Shown here: positions 53,910-63,914 of the stretch, piece by piece
Numbering within the stretch: the first letter of the stretch is position 1
Layout: the number at the start of each line of letters is the position of its first letter
Assembly: GCA_025936825.1 (NCBI GenBank)
Contig: JAICSO010000020.1
Coordinates: forward strand, 1-64,000
Source: Terriglobales bacterium
GTDB taxonomy: Bacteria > Acidobacteriota > Terriglobia > Terriglobales > Acidobacteriaceae
Direction of reading: 5' to 3'
DNA: 64,000 bases
Position numbers and translations under genes: made by a program
Notes under the pieces: generated by a model
Told to the model about the DNA's origin: nothing
The model's database searches: none
What the model saw: the letters and a program-made list of their open reading frames with translations, nothing else

Positions 53910-56900
53910 TTAGAACTCGATATTGCCTCTGAGTTCTAGGATGCGTGGTTGATAACTCGGGGAAACCCCTCCGATCGCGAAGCTTCCCGCTTGCACATTG
54001 GGAAAACCTCCACCCGCAGCGTAACAGAAGTATGAGCAGCCGCTGCCAGAACCGGGCTGAAACGTTGGGTGATTGAAGGCATTTAATGCCATCGCCTGTA
54101 AGCTGAACATCCACCTCTCCGTGATAGGTATTCGCTTCGTGAGCGACAGGTCATCATTAACATAGCGCGGGCCGTACAAAAAGACTCTCTGGCCAATGGT
54201 TCCAGGTGTAGTGTTGGGCGAGATGTATGCCGGATTTGCTCCACCTCCAGTGCTGCTGGCCAGATACTTAGGATTAATGAAGGACACCGATGGTTGTCCT
54301 GGAATGTGATAGACGCCCACTGAACTCTGCAGCTGCGAAACTGTCACATTGTTCAAGACAACACCTCCGTCGGCGTAGTCGTTAAACGTGTTGTAACCAC
54401 CCTGCAGGAGGAATGGATTCCCTGTCTGGAGAGTAAAGATTGTGCCAATCGTCCATCCACCAATGACACGGTCAAGAGCATTTCCGGCCGAGAAAGTTTT
54501 ACCTTTGCCGAGAGGCAAGTCGTAAGTGCCGCTGATGTGGACCGAATGGCGAATATCAAACAGCGTGGGCCCGTAGCTCAGATGCATGTCACGCAGTGTG
54601 AACGATGTAACCGCACCTTGCCAGTTGTTCTGGGTAGACACTCCCAGAGTATGCGACCAGGTGTAGTTAGCGTCGAACTGCAAACCGTGCCAAGCACGTT
54701 GACGGAAATCCACCTGTAAACCGTTATAATTTGAATAACCCTCCGACACCAGTTGACTCAGGCCGGTGCCAATCGCGTAGGGATTCACCTGAAAGAAGTT
54801 GATTGGATATCCCGCACCCGCAACGTTGATGCCCACGTTGTTAGCACAGGGAGCAAACGCGGCGCTACCTACCATATTGCAGAAGTAGAACGCCGTATTT
54901 GCGAGCGTATTGGCCAAAGCGCCTGCCTGCCCCGTCTGCAAATTGTTGACGAAGCCACCGTTGCTGTAGTCCAGTAACTGGCCATCGGGTCCCGCGCCCT
55001 CTCCCGCGAAGGCCGCGTTGAAGATCGCCATCGACTGCTGCCCCGGCAGTCCGTTGTTCGCAAAGCTACAGTTATTCGCGCTCACGCATCCCGGATTCGC
55101 TTGGATGTAAGCAGCCAGGTTTTGCTGAGCCATCTTGAACTGACTCAGAAATCCATTTTCGAAGATGTTAACCTCATTTTGATTCATCACGATCCACTGT
55201 CTCAAACTCCGGTTCCCGATATAGCGAATCTCAAGTGCACGGCTTTCGCCGAGCTGTCGCTGAATGCCAACGTTCCACGACTCAGTGTAGGGCTGCTTGA
55301 GGTTGGGAGCCACACCATTCGCACCTGGCCCACCCAAGAATGTAAAATCCGACTCCGGTTCGGTAGTTAGGTACTTGGCGGGGTTGCAGCTGTAAACGGG
55401 GCCCGACGATGAACTGTTGGGACAATTGAGGGCAGCAATGGTCGGGTCGCCCAAGGCGAGCGTACCTGGCGCAAACGTACCAGCCGGTTGCGCTCCGCCC
55501 GTCTTCAAAGGATTAAACGAGAAGCTCTGAAAGTAGAATGCTCCGTAATCGGAAGCCTGGTTCCAGAAATATTGCTGGGGTTCGGTAAATCTGCGCAGCG
55601 AAAAGCCGGCGCGAAGCACGGTATTGTTCCAACGCCTCGGATTCCACGCGAAGCCAAGTGTCGGTTGGGGTGAAACATACCATGGCTTAGCCGGCGCACT
55701 ATTTTGCGTCAGAATCGGATTGTTTGTACCCTTCAATACTCCGGGAGCGAAAATATTGTTTACCCCCGACGGCCCCCATATCGCATCCTGCGCAGCCGAG
55801 TGATAAGCGCCGGTCAGGTCATAGTCGGGCCATGTGAAATCCCAACGGAGGCCATAGTTCAGTACGAAGGTCGGCGTTACGCGATAGGAGTCTTGAAAAA
55901 AGCCACCGAAGCTTTTTTGTAATTCGTCCAGATTGTAAGCGCCGATGCACCCTTCACAGTAAGAGTTGAGTTTCTTGTTATACGTGTAACTGCCCCCGAT
56001 ACCCGAAACACGCCCCACTAAAACAGCGTAAAGCTCCTGGGCTTCAGCCAAATCATTGCCCGAAGCACCGGGCATCGAACTGGTAGTGAAGGCATTAATC
56101 GCGGGGTCCGTTGACGCTAATCCGAGGTTGATTCCCGGGAACCCGAGCACTCCGTTGTAGTAGTGATTCTGTTCTCGCCACCATGAGAAGCCGAAGTCGA
56201 TAGTGTGCGCATGCTTCTGCCATGTGACCGTGTCCGATGCATTAAATACCGGATAGTAAGAACCCGTCGGGATCGGGAAATTTGTACCATTCATCCCCGT
56301 GTTGTAGCTGAAGGGAAGGTTGGAAAAATTCCAACCGATTTGTTGAGTCGACGGCGTCGGTGTAACACCGTTGTACCCAAAGAAGTTTGCGTTGTACAGG
56401 AATCCGCCATGAAACTCATTGATGAAGGTAGGAGAAAGTGTGGAGGTGAAACCCAGCGCGGCCGTGTAGGAGCGGAATTTGTTCCCAGCTCCCGTCTTGG
56501 CGAAAGCCGAGCCAGGAAGATTGGGTGGGATTGCTCCCGGATCGACCCGCTTGGTGTAGTTCCACGCTACATTGACTCGTTGCTTAGAGGTCGGCTCGTA
56601 GTCAACTCGAACCGTCGGAAAATAGCGATTGTCGGGATTCGCGATTTGCCAGTTGAGTTGTTGAAAATTCGGATCGCTCAAATTGCTTAGGGTCCCGCTC
56701 GCCACGGCGCTGTTGGCTGCGGCTAGCGCACTCTGGGTCTGTCCATTGACGGTGGTGGGCAGCGCAGTAGAGCCACAGTTGCCGCACGACGAGGCCAAAT
56801 TGAATACGTTCACTGTACCGCCGCTGTAGGTGAAGTTTCCCGCTTGAGCGGCCGGCGTTAGTACCCACATGTTGGTCGGCGTTGCGCCAGGTTGGCGTGA

Positions 56901-57848
56901 CATGGCGTACGTGCCGAAAAAAAACAGCTTGTTCCGTATCACCGGTCCACCGACGCTCGCTCCAAATTCGTTGAGAATCAGATGCGGTCGCGGTTGCGAG
57001 CCGGGGCTCTGAGCATTCAGGAAATCATACGTCCAGTCGTTGGCATTCAGCGCGCTATTTCTGAAATCTTCAAAGATTCTCCCGTGAAACGCATTGGTAC
57101 CGCGACGAGTAACGAAGTTGATCTGCATCGTCGATGTGCCATAGCCCTGGTTCAAGTCGAGTTGGTCCGTTTGGACTGTCATCTCCTGGATGTTTTCTAC
57201 CCGAGGCTCGACGGCAGGCTCAGCCGCACCACCAAACTTCATCCGACCTGCACTTCCGGTGACACCGTCAATGCTGTTCCCTTGCGCAATTGATGGAAGC
57301 CCATTCCAGGTACCTCCTCCGTCCGCGAGTGTTCCCGTGTACCCGGGCACCACTTGCGTCATTTGTGTGAGATTCCGTCCCTGAATCGGAAGATCTTCGA
57401 TCTGCTTCATGTCGATCACCGTGCCAATCGCCGAGGAAGTCGTCTCGATGAGCGGAGAGGCGGTCGCCGTGACTTCCACGGTCTCTGCTTGTGTACCCAC
57501 ACCCATGGTCGCGGTAATTCCAGTCGTTTTCGTGGCTTGCACTGAGACGGCGTCGAACACTTGCGACTTGAAACCCTGCTTCGAGATACTCAAGCGATAC
57601 GTCCCCACTGGCAGGTTGACGAAGGTATGGGTGCCTCCTTCCTGGGTCTGGGATGTTTGCGTCGAGCCGGTGGCCACGTCTACCAACTGGAGATCAGCCC
57701 CTTGCACCACACTTCCGCTTGCATCCACAACCACGATGCTCACGCTTCCTTCGGAACTATGTTGCGCGATGCTAGCCGGCAAGGTAATCAGCCAGCTCAC
57801 GAGACCGATGGCGGCGATCAGAAAAGAAGAAGCAGACCTGCGGGACAT
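53910..57848 (-). CDS. TonB-dependent outer-membrane receptor with carboxypeptidase-regulatory-like N domain
   Basis: 1312 residues from the ATG at 57848 (AGGAGG just upstream). Sec signal (RRSASSFLIAAIGLVSWLIT, cleavage at IAQ). Residues about 35-115 form a carboxypeptidase-regulatory-like Ig domain (GSVSIVVVDASGSVVQGADL, LPVGTYRLSISKQGFKS); the plug follows (DLPIQGRNLTQMTQVVPGYTG), then a long barrel rich in Asn, Gly and aromatic residues ending in LRGNIEF with the expected C-terminal Phe. This is the Oar-like receptor class that dominates acidobacterial outer membranes and imports oligosaccharides or peptides. A TGTATACAATAT box lies about 120 bases before its start, linking it to the hydroxyproline locus. 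Confidence 0.9.
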   Translation of the reverse strand: MSRRSASSFLIAAIGLVSWLITLPASIAQHSSEGSVSIVVVDASGSVVQGADLQLVDVATGSTQTSQTQEGGTHTFVNLPVGTYRLSISKQGFKSQVFDAVSVQATKTTGITATMGVGTQAETVEVTATASPLIETTSSAIGTVIDMKQIEDLPIQGRNLTQMTQVVPGYTGTLADGGGTWNGLPSIAQGNSIDGVTGSAGRMKFGGAAEPAVEPRVENIQEMTVQTDQLDLNQGYGTSTMQINFVTRRGTNAFHGRIFEDFRNSALNANDWTYDFLNAQSPGSQPRPHLILNEFGASVGGPVIRNKLFFFGTYAMSRQPGATPTNMWVLTPAAQAGNFTYSGGTVNVFNLASSCGNCGSTALPTTVNGQTQSALAAANSAVASGTLSNLSDPNFQQLNWQIANPDNRYFPTVRVDYEPTSKQRVNVAWNYTKRVDPGAIPPNLPGSAFAKTGAGNKFRSYTAALGFTSTLSPTFINEFHGGFLYNANFFGYNGVTPTPSTQQIGWNFSNLPFSYNTGMNGTNFPIPTGSYYPVFNASDTVTWQKHAHTIDFGFSWWREQNHYYNGVLGFPGINLGLASTDPAINAFTTSSMPGASGNDLAEAQELYAVLVGRVSGIGGSYTYNKKLNSYCEGCIGAYNLDELQKSFGGFFQDSYRVTPTFVLNYGLRWDFTWPDYDLTGAYHSAAQDAIWGPSGVNNIFAPGVLKGTNNPILTQNSAPAKPWYVSPQPTLGFAWNPRRWNNTVLRAGFSLRRFTEPQQYFWNQASDYGAFYFQSFSFNPLKTGGAQPAGTFAPGTLALGDPTIAALNCPNSSSSGPVYSCNPAKYLTTEPESDFTFLGGPGANGVAPNLKQPYTESWNVGIQRQLGESRALEIRYIGNRSLRQWIVMNQNEVNIFENGFLSQFKMAQQNLAAYIQANPGCVSANNCSFANNGLPGQQSMAIFNAAFAGEGAGPDGQLLDYSNGGFVNNLQTGQAGALANTLANTAFYFCNMVGSAAFAPCANNVGINVAGAGYPINFFQVNPYAIGTGLSQLVSEGYSNYNGLQVDFRQRAWHGLQFDANYTWSHTLGVSTQNNWQGAVTSFTLRDMHLSYGPTLFDIRHSVHISGTYDLPLGKGKTFSAGNALDRVIGGWTIGTIFTLQTGNPFLLQGGYNTFNDYADGGVVLNNVTVSQLQSSVGVYHIPGQPSVSFINPKYLASSTGGGANPAYISPNTTPGTIGQRVFLYGPRYVNDDLSLTKRIPITERWMFSLQAMALNAFNHPTFQPGSGSGCSYFCYAAGGGFPNVQAGSFAIGGVSPSYQPRILELRGNIEF

Positions 57849-57965
57849 ACGTCCTCCTCCGCGAACTTGTTTGTGGCCTCCGGATCCAGCCGAAAGCTCA
57901 ACCACATGCACGAAAAGCCCAGAGCAGAAAACACGTCGGGCACGTTTGCCGCTCAGGTTGGATTT

Positions 57966-57977
57966 TGTATACAATAT
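57966..57977. promoter_or_regulatory. TGTATACAATAT box in the TonB receptor / ASPIC protein promoter region
   Basis: Second copy of the 12-mer; here the extended core TTGTATACAA (57965-57974) is a perfect palindrome. It lies 118 bases before the receptor ATG (minus) and 123 bases before the ASPIC/UnbV start (plus), so it could control both divergent genes. Confidence 0.75.
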
Positions 57978-58099
57978 TCGGAGCCGTTGTCAAGCAGATT
58001 CTTGCAAGCACACGCTTCGCCTGTGGAAGATCGTTGCTGAACAACTCGGGGAAGTCGCCAAATCGCCTCGTGTATGGTTCCATCTGAGGACAGTTTCCT

Positions 58100-59830
58100 T
58101 TGACCCAGTTGACGAGGCGCGATCTGCTTCGAGGTACAGTCCTAACTGGTGCTGGCATTGTTCTACCCCGGACAGGCTGGGCCACCCCCAGAAATCAGGT
58201 CACGTTCACTGATGTGGCCCACTCGGCTGGAATCAACTTCATACACGACAACGCTGCCTCGCCGGAAAAATTCCTGATGGAGACCATGGGCTCAGGCTGC
58301 GCCTGGATCGACTACGACCAAAACGGGCTTGTTGATCTTTATCTCGTGAATGGCGCTGCCACCAAGGTCTACACGCCAGCCCACCCGCTCCGCAGTGCCT
58401 TGTACCGCAATAATGGCGACGGGACATTCACGGATGTGACCCTGAAAGCGGGCGCTGGCGCCGAAGATTTGTTCGGAATGGGAGTCGCGGTGGGCGATTA
58501 TGACAACGACGGCTTTCCTGACCTCTTCGTCTGCGGATACGGCCGCTGCATTCTTTATCACAACAATGGCGATGGAACCTTCACCGATGTGACTTCACGT
58601 GCGGGAGTCGCGAACACCGGCCTGTGGGCATCGAGCGCGGCCTGGTTCGATTATGACAACGATGGGCGGTTGGATCTCGTGATCGCCAATTACGTCGACT
58701 GGTCGCCTGAACGCAATTTCTATTGTGGCGATCGTGGACCCGGCATGCGTAGCTATTGCCATCCTGACGATTTCAATCCGCAACCTCCCACGCTCTACCG
58801 CAACAACGGCGATGGCACGTTTACAGATGTGAGTAAGACGTCGGGTCTCGCGGCGAAGCCCGGCAACGGTCTCGGCATCGTCACTTTTGACTATGACAAC
58901 GACGGCTGGCAGGACATTTTCATCGCCAACGATCACATGCCCAATTCACTCTTCCGCAACAATCGCAACGGCACGTTCACGGAAGTCGGATATCAGGCCG
59001 GGGTTGCTGTCAGCGGCGATGGCCAGTTCGAAGCCGGCATGGGCACCGATGCCGCTGACACCACTGGCAGTGGTCGCATGGATGTTGTCGCCGTGCATCT
59101 CGACATGCAGTTGGCGCGACTCTATCAGAACATGCGTGACGGTACATTTGAGGACGCGACCTTCCGCTCCAAGCTCGGTTACGCTACGTTCCACATGAGC
59201 GAATTCGGTACCAGGTTTTTCGACTACGACAACGACGGAGCGGTGGATCTATTTATGGCGACCGGGCACGTGCTCGACAACATCGAGCGCTATCACGCCG
59301 ATACGAAGTATGCCGAGCCCAAGCTGATGTTCCGCAACACCGGCCGCGGTGTTTTCGAAAATGTGAGCGATCGGATAGGGACGGATTTCCTATTGCCACG
59401 AGTAAGTCGCGGGGCCGCAATAGGAGACTTCGATAACGACGGCGACCTCGATATTCTCGTCAACAACTGCGGGCAATCGCCACAGCTGCTCCGCAACGAT
59501 GGCGGAAACGCAAACCACTGGCTAGAGATTCTGCTGATTGGAACGAAATCAAATCGAGACGGGGTTGGCGCTCGGGTGACGGTCACGGCGAGTGATCTGA
59601 AACTCTTCGATCAACGCAAGGGCGGGATGAGCTACCAATCCGCGCAGGATCCACGCCTGCACTTCGGCATCGGCTCGCGAGCAAACATCGATGCCATCGA
59701 AATTCTCTGGCCGAGTGGCATGGCCACGAAATTGAAAGACCTGAAGTGCGATCAGATCATCGCAGTGAAGGAAGGCACCGGGATTGTTGAGCGGCCGTTC
59801 CCGCGAGTCAGATCGGGAAACTCAGCCTAA
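58100..59830 (+). CDS. Tat-exported FG-GAP/ASPIC-UnbV (CRTAC1-like) protein
   Basis: 576 residues starting at TTG. A twin-arginine signal (LTRRDLLRGTVLTGAGI) is followed by a beta-propeller of FG-GAP/VCBS repeats, each with a calcium-binding loop such as DYDNDGFPDLFV or DYDNDGRLDLVI and the strand LYRNNGDGTFTDVT. The last 80 residues are the ASPIC/UnbV domain (NHWLEILLIGTKSNRDGVGARV, YQSAQDPRLHFGIG, IEILWPSG). Such proteins are periplasmic or surface adhesion or carbohydrate-binding modules often paired with TonB receptors. It is divergent from the receptor gene. The paralogue at 61143-62831 has the same layout. Confidence 0.88.
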   Translation: MTQLTRRDLLRGTVLTGAGIVLPRTGWATPRNQVTFTDVAHSAGINFIHDNAASPEKFLMETMGSGCAWIDYDQNGLVDLYLVNGAATKVYTPAHPLRSALYRNNGDGTFTDVTLKAGAGAEDLFGMGVAVGDYDNDGFPDLFVCGYGRCILYHNNGDGTFTDVTSRAGVANTGLWASSAAWFDYDNDGRLDLVIANYVDWSPERNFYCGDRGPGMRSYCHPDDFNPQPPTLYRNNGDGTFTDVSKTSGLAAKPGNGLGIVTFDYDNDGWQDIFIANDHMPNSLFRNNRNGTFTEVGYQAGVAVSGDGQFEAGMGTDAADTTGSGRMDVVAVHLDMQLARLYQNMRDGTFEDATFRSKLGYATFHMSEFGTRFFDYDNDGAVDLFMATGHVLDNIERYHADTKYAEPKLMFRNTGRGVFENVSDRIGTDFLLPRVSRGAAIGDFDNDGDLDILVNNCGQSPQLLRNDGGNANHWLEILLIGTKSNRDGVGARVTVTASDLKLFDQRKGGMSYQSAQDPRLHFGIGSRANIDAIEILWPSGMATKLKDLKCDQIIAVKEGTGIVERPFPRVRSGNSA

Positions 59831-59839
59831 GCAGTTTTT

Positions 59840-59905
59840 CCTTGGTGTACCTTCGTGCCCTTCGTGGTTATTTTTCACCACCAAGGACACAAAGGTACAC
59901 GAAGG
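59840..59905. repeat. Imperfect inverted repeat between convergent genes
   Basis: Left arm 59840-59867 (CCTTGGTGTACCTTCGTGCC...) and right arm 59878-59905 (...AAGGTACACGAAGG) pair over 28 bases with about four mismatches around a 10-base T-rich loop. It fills the gap between the convergent ASPIC and TPR genes. The 'CCTTCGTGTACCTTTGTGTCC' type of hairpin is widespread in bacterial intergenic regions and probably ends transcription in both directions. Confidence 0.75.
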
Positions 59906-59910
59906 ATTCT

Positions 59911-61068
59911 TCAGTGCGGCTGAGGCGCGGCGCCGGTGTAGCTTGATTTCGTTTCTCCCGGCGCAGTTCTGATCCTTTCCGCTTGCGCCTGATTCAGTTC
60001 GGCTAGCTTTGCCAGAGCATCCTGCGCCTTCTGCATCTCTCCCTGCTTGCGATATGCCGCCGCGAGATTCGAATATACTGCTGCATTCCCCGGACTCAGA
60101 GCCCGCGCTTCTTCCAGATGGACGATTGCATCGGCTGTTTGGCCATTCAGCAAATAGAGCTTTCCCAGTGCGAGTTGCGAACTTGGATAATTCGGCCGCT
60201 CGGATACTGCCGCCTCCAGTGCCTGCCGAGCCTCATCGAATTCTTTCTGCCCCGGAGTAATACCAGAGCGCAGTGACGCCTCGCCGAATAGCGTCAGCAA
60301 CAGGAAATTGTTATGGCCCTTGGCAATGCCTTCGCGCGAGATTCGGACCGCCTCAGCAACATTTCCGCCGTACATGGCCTCTTCCGCTCCCGCGATGTAG
60401 GCGACTTCTGAATCGGGCGCGAGTTTGCGTGCCAACTCGAAGTCGCCCTTCGCATCGTCGAACCGGTCCATCAAGGTCAGGAACATCCCGCGTTCCAAAT
60501 GCAGTTGCGCTGAATCAGGCAGGTTCTTCAATCCCACTTCAACCACCTCGATGCCCAGTGCATACGCTTGCTTTCCCATGCATGCGTCTGCCACGAACAG
60601 ATAGAGCTTTTCATTCGCGGGGGAGAATGTTGCTGCGCGCTTCAGTGCATGCAGCGCTTTTTCGTCTTGTGAGTCGCCGATATACGCCTGCGCCAGCAGA
60701 TTGTTGACGTCGCCATTGTCGTGGCCACGGCTGCGGAGTTGCGTCAGGAGTGGAATCGCGTTGCGCGGCTGTCCGGTAGCGACATAGCAGATCGAGAGGT
60801 TGAACTCCGCCGCGTAGTCGTTGGCGACTCGCCCCCGTGCAGCGAGCAGATGCGGAATCGCCTGCGTGAACTCTCCTCGGCGAGTCAGCGCAGAGCCCGT
60901 TTGCAGTTCCTTCTCGGCCTGCTGATCGACATAGTTCGTCTCCGGGCGCTCCGTTTGCACCGAAGGGTTCTGGGATGGGGTGGACGGCGGGCGTATGGGT
61001 GTGGATTGCGAATGCGCGGTCATGGAGTCAATGGAAAGAATAAGAATCATGATCACGGTAAGCTGCAT
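59911..61068 (-). CDS. Secreted TPR protein
   Basis: 385 residues from the ATG at 61068 (GGAAG shortly upstream). Sec-type N terminus (MQLTVIMILILSIDSMTAHS), a Pro/Ser/Gln linker, then about nine TPR units (YAAEFNLSICYVATGQPRNA, VNNLLAQAYIGDSQDEKALH, YPSSQLALGKLYLLNGQTAD, AAVYSNLAAAYRKQGEMQKA). A scaffold for protein contacts in the periplasm. It follows the ASPIC/UnbV gene at 61143 and is in the same orientation as the next TPR gene, forming a TPR-ASPIC-TPR trio. An open frame upstream to 61236 runs into the neighbouring gene and is rejected. Confidence 0.8.
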   Translation of the reverse strand: MQLTVIMILILSIDSMTAHSQSTPIRPPSTPSQNPSVQTERPETNYVDQQAEKELQTGSALTRRGEFTQAIPHLLAARGRVANDYAAEFNLSICYVATGQPRNAIPLLTQLRSRGHDNGDVNNLLAQAYIGDSQDEKALHALKRAATFSPANEKLYLFVADACMGKQAYALGIEVVEVGLKNLPDSAQLHLERGMFLTLMDRFDDAKGDFELARKLAPDSEVAYIAGAEEAMYGGNVAEAVRISREGIAKGHNNFLLLTLFGEASLRSGITPGQKEFDEARQALEAAVSERPNYPSSQLALGKLYLLNGQTADAIVHLEEARALSPGNAAVYSNLAAAYRKQGEMQKAQDALAKLAELNQAQAERIRTAPGETKSSYTGAAPQPH

Positions 61069-61142
61069 GCTCTTCCGCGGAGCCTCGCTCCGCCGGACGG
61101 GCGAGGGCGCCCGTCCCCACACGAGTTCCGCGAGCCGGCTCC

Positions 61143-62831
61143 CTACTTCCACTTCCCTTCTCCTTCGACAATTGTGATGTACCGGTCGATTGGCACATCG
61201 GTGAACCGGTCGATCTTGCCGCTGGGTTCCGGCCACTTCACTTCCAGCCAGTCCATCTTGGAGCGCGCGCCCACTCCCAGCACGATCCGCGGATCGTGCG
61301 ACGAAAGATAGCTTCCCCCACCAACTTTGAAGCGGTGCCGCTCCAACTCTCCTGCCCTCCAGGTGACCTTCGCGCCGATGGCGTCGATATTGGCCTTGCG
61401 GCCCACCAACTTTAGTCCCAGCCAGTGGTTTTGACGCCCGGCGTTGTTGCGCAACAGGATCGGCTCGCGATTGTTTTGCGTGACCAGCACATCCACCGAG
61501 CCATTGTTGTCGAAATCTCCCAGCGCCAGGCCTCGGGAAGCCAGCCGCCTGGAAAATGTGGGGCCACTTTCGAGGCTTACATTGTGGAAGGAGTTGCCGC
61601 TCCGTCGAAACAACAATAGCGGCTCAAGAAAAGTGACACCCTGAATTCTTCCATCCACCGTGTCGTCGGGATGGCTGTTCGCCAGCAGCAGGTCGAGATC
61701 GCCGTCGTTGTCGTAATCGAAGAACTTCAATCCCCAGCCACTCATCAGACGCGTGGCTTCCCCGATCCCGGTCGGCAACGCAACATCGCTGAAGGCCTCG
61801 TTCTTGTCGTTGCGATATAGGGAAAACATCTCATGATCGACGTTGGCTTCGAATAAGTCGATCCAGCCGTCCTGGTCGTAATCGCCTGCATCGACCCCCA
61901 TTCCTGAGCGCGGCTTTCCGAAGACATTCACGCCCACTCCGGCCAGCATCGCAATCTCTTCAAATTTCCCTTTACCGCGATTGGCGAAGAGAAAATTCGC
62001 AACGGTGTCGTTCGTAACATACAAATCCATGCGACCGTCGTTGTTGATGTCTGCCGCGACTACTCCCCACGCCTTCGCCAAAGATTGCGAGATCCCTGAC
62101 TCTTTGCTGACGTCGGTGAAAGTTCCGTCGCCATTATTGTGATAGAGCCAGCACGGCATGGGATCGTAAATACTGGGAATGCAGTAGTGGCGCTCTCCGG
62201 TCAACTTGTCGCCACAGAATTTCAGCTTGTCCTTGCCGTAGTCGACGAAGCGGCAGACGAACAGATCAAGCCGACCGTCGTTGTCGTAATCGAACCAAAC
62301 CGCGCTGGTCGACCATCCGGGAGCGGCTACACCCGCCTTCGCGGTCACATCGGTGAAGGTGCCATCGCCGTTGTTGTGATAAAGAATGCTGTTTGGATAT
62401 TGCGTGACATACAAATCAGGGAATCCGTCGCCGTCGTAGTCGCCGACAGCGACTCCCATTCCGTAAGCGTTGCCGGGCACGCCTGCTCTCAGCGTCACCT
62501 CGGTGAAGGTGCCGTCGCGATTGTTGCGATATAACGCATTGCGCAGCGGCTGTTGCGGTTGGTAGAAGTCGCACGGCCCGCTATTCACGAGATAGATATC
62601 CATCCATCCATCGTTGTCGTAGTCAAAAAACGCGCAGCCTGCGCCGACAGTCTCCGGGAGATGGGCCAGGGACGAGCGCCCGCTGACGTGCTTCCATGAA
62701 ATTCCCGACGCGCTGGAAGGAACTTCTTCGAAGGCCGGAATTGCCTTGGGCGCCTGTGCAAAACTGATTTGTGGAAACGCCGCGGTCGCGCCCGCCATCA
62801 AGGAGCTTTGCAGGAAATTTCGCCGCGACAT
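61143..62831 (-). CDS. Tat-exported FG-GAP/ASPIC-UnbV (CRTAC1-like) protein, second copy
   Basis: 562 residues if started at the ATG at 62831 (MSRRNFLQSSLMAGATAAF, a twin-arginine signal). A GTG at 62915, overlapping the upstream TPR stop by 41 bases, would add 28 residues; the choice is not settled because GGGAG abuts the ATG. Body: FG-GAP repeats (DYDNDGWMDIYLVNSG, DYDGDGFPDLYVTQYP, DYDNDGRLDLFVCRF, DINNDGRMDLYVTND, DYDNDGDLDLLLANS) and a C-terminal ASPIC/UnbV domain (NHWLGLKLVGRKANIDAIGAKV, LEVKWPEPSGK). Same architecture as the gene at 58100, facing it with its partner TPR gene between. Confidence 0.87.
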   Translation of the reverse strand: MSRRNFLQSSLMAGATAAFPQISFAQAPKAIPAFEEVPSSASGISWKHVSGRSSLAHLPETVGAGCAFFDYDNDGWMDIYLVNSGPCDFYQPQQPLRNALYRNNRDGTFTEVTLRAGVPGNAYGMGVAVGDYDGDGFPDLYVTQYPNSILYHNNGDGTFTDVTAKAGVAAPGWSTSAVWFDYDNDGRLDLFVCRFVDYGKDKLKFCGDKLTGERHYCIPSIYDPMPCWLYHNNGDGTFTDVSKESGISQSLAKAWGVVAADINNDGRMDLYVTNDTVANFLFANRGKGKFEEIAMLAGVGVNVFGKPRSGMGVDAGDYDQDGWIDLFEANVDHEMFSLYRNDKNEAFSDVALPTGIGEATRLMSGWGLKFFDYDNDGDLDLLLANSHPDDTVDGRIQGVTFLEPLLLFRRSGNSFHNVSLESGPTFSRRLASRGLALGDFDNNGSVDVLVTQNNREPILLRNNAGRQNHWLGLKLVGRKANIDAIGAKVTWRAGELERHRFKVGGGSYLSSHDPRIVLGVGARSKMDWLEVKWPEPSGKIDRFTDVPIDRYITIVEGEGKWK

Positions 62832-62874
62832 CTCCCAACTATTTCCGATTTTCGACTTCACCCAGTTCTCCGGC

Positions 62875-63807
62875 TTAGTGTTCCTGCGTGCGAGGGGTTT
62901 TGGCGGCGGCTTCACGCTGCAGGATCATTTCGTGGTCAGCCTCGGCTTTGTGTCCCGTACGCGCGAGCGCGGTTGCGAGCTGATAATGCCCCGCTGGATC
63001 TCCAGGCTGCATCTTTACGTAGGTTTGTAGCGGAGCAACCGCATCAGCAAACTTCGCTGACGCGTTCAGCGACATTCCCAGCGCGAGATATGCCTCGACA
63101 AAACCCTCGTCGAGCTCAGCCGCACGCGAGAAGTGCTTTGCCGCGTCATCCCACTGACCAGCTTGCCGCGCTGTTTCGCCCAGCATGAATTCCGCCGACG
63201 CATTCTGCGGATTCATGTTGAGCTCCTGTTCAAATTCCTTTTTTGCACCGTCAGGGTCGGGCGGATTCTTAGAAAGCAAGATTCGCCCCAGGCGGAAATG
63301 GATCTCCGGCTCTTTAGGATTCTGCTCAAGAATCTTTTTGTACTCCGCCGCGGCCTTCTCCCAGTCGCCTTGAGACTCGAATGCTTCAGCATCGAGCTTC
63401 TCCGCCTGGGGAGATTGGGGAGCCATGGCTGCGAGTTGCTGGGACGCGCGTGACGCCAGTTCGGAATAGAAATGCGTGGTGGTGTAGAGAACCTCAGGAT
63501 CGTTCGGGAACTCGCGGTTCAGCAGCAGCAAAGCTTCCACCGCAGTCTGGGTTTGATCAATGCTCATAGCGCAGCGTGCCAGCAGCATCGTCGTCTGAAA
63601 CTTCAGCTGCTTGTCGGCCACGCGGGCGCTCGCACTCTTCAGCACAGCGACAGCTTCTTTGCAGCGCCCTTTTTCGGCGAGAGCGATTCCTCGCTGTGCT
63701 TGGGTAACGGAGTTCACTGCTTGCTGCGCAAAAAGCACTGCAGGACTGCTGGACAAAACACATCCGAGCAATAAAGAAGAGCCAAGAATTCCCCAACGTT
63801 TGCTCAT
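62875..63807 (-). CDS. Secreted TPR protein
   Basis: 310 residues from the ATG at 63807. Sec signal (MSKRWGILGSSLLLGCVLSS then SPAVLFAQQ). Six or seven TPR units follow (AQRGIALAEKGRCKEAVAVL, EVLYTTTHFYSELASRASQQ, GDWEKAAAEYKKILEQNPKE, GQWDDAAKHFSRAAELDEGF, DPAGHYQLATALARTGHKAE). It is the first gene of the TPR-ASPIC-TPR trio; a TGTATACAATAT box lies about 110 bases upstream, the same distance as for the TonB receptor. Likely a periplasmic scaffold working with the ASPIC/UnbV protein. Confidence 0.8.
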   Translation of the reverse strand: MSKRWGILGSSLLLGCVLSSSPAVLFAQQAVNSVTQAQRGIALAEKGRCKEAVAVLKSASARVADKQLKFQTTMLLARCAMSIDQTQTAVEALLLLNREFPNDPEVLYTTTHFYSELASRASQQLAAMAPQSPQAEKLDAEAFESQGDWEKAAAEYKKILEQNPKEPEIHFRLGRILLSKNPPDPDGAKKEFEQELNMNPQNASAEFMLGETARQAGQWDDAAKHFSRAAELDEGFVEAYLALGMSLNASAKFADAVAPLQTYVKMQPGDPAGHYQLATALARTGHKAEADHEMILQREAAAKTPRTQEH

Positions 63808-63914
63808 GCTCTTGTGCGAGACCCTCGCGCAGTATATCCGTCTCGCGTCGGGGGCTTGGATTCTGAGTACCCGGTTCTTTTGAACTATTGCCGGAGAAAC
63901 ACGCACGCGAGTAG

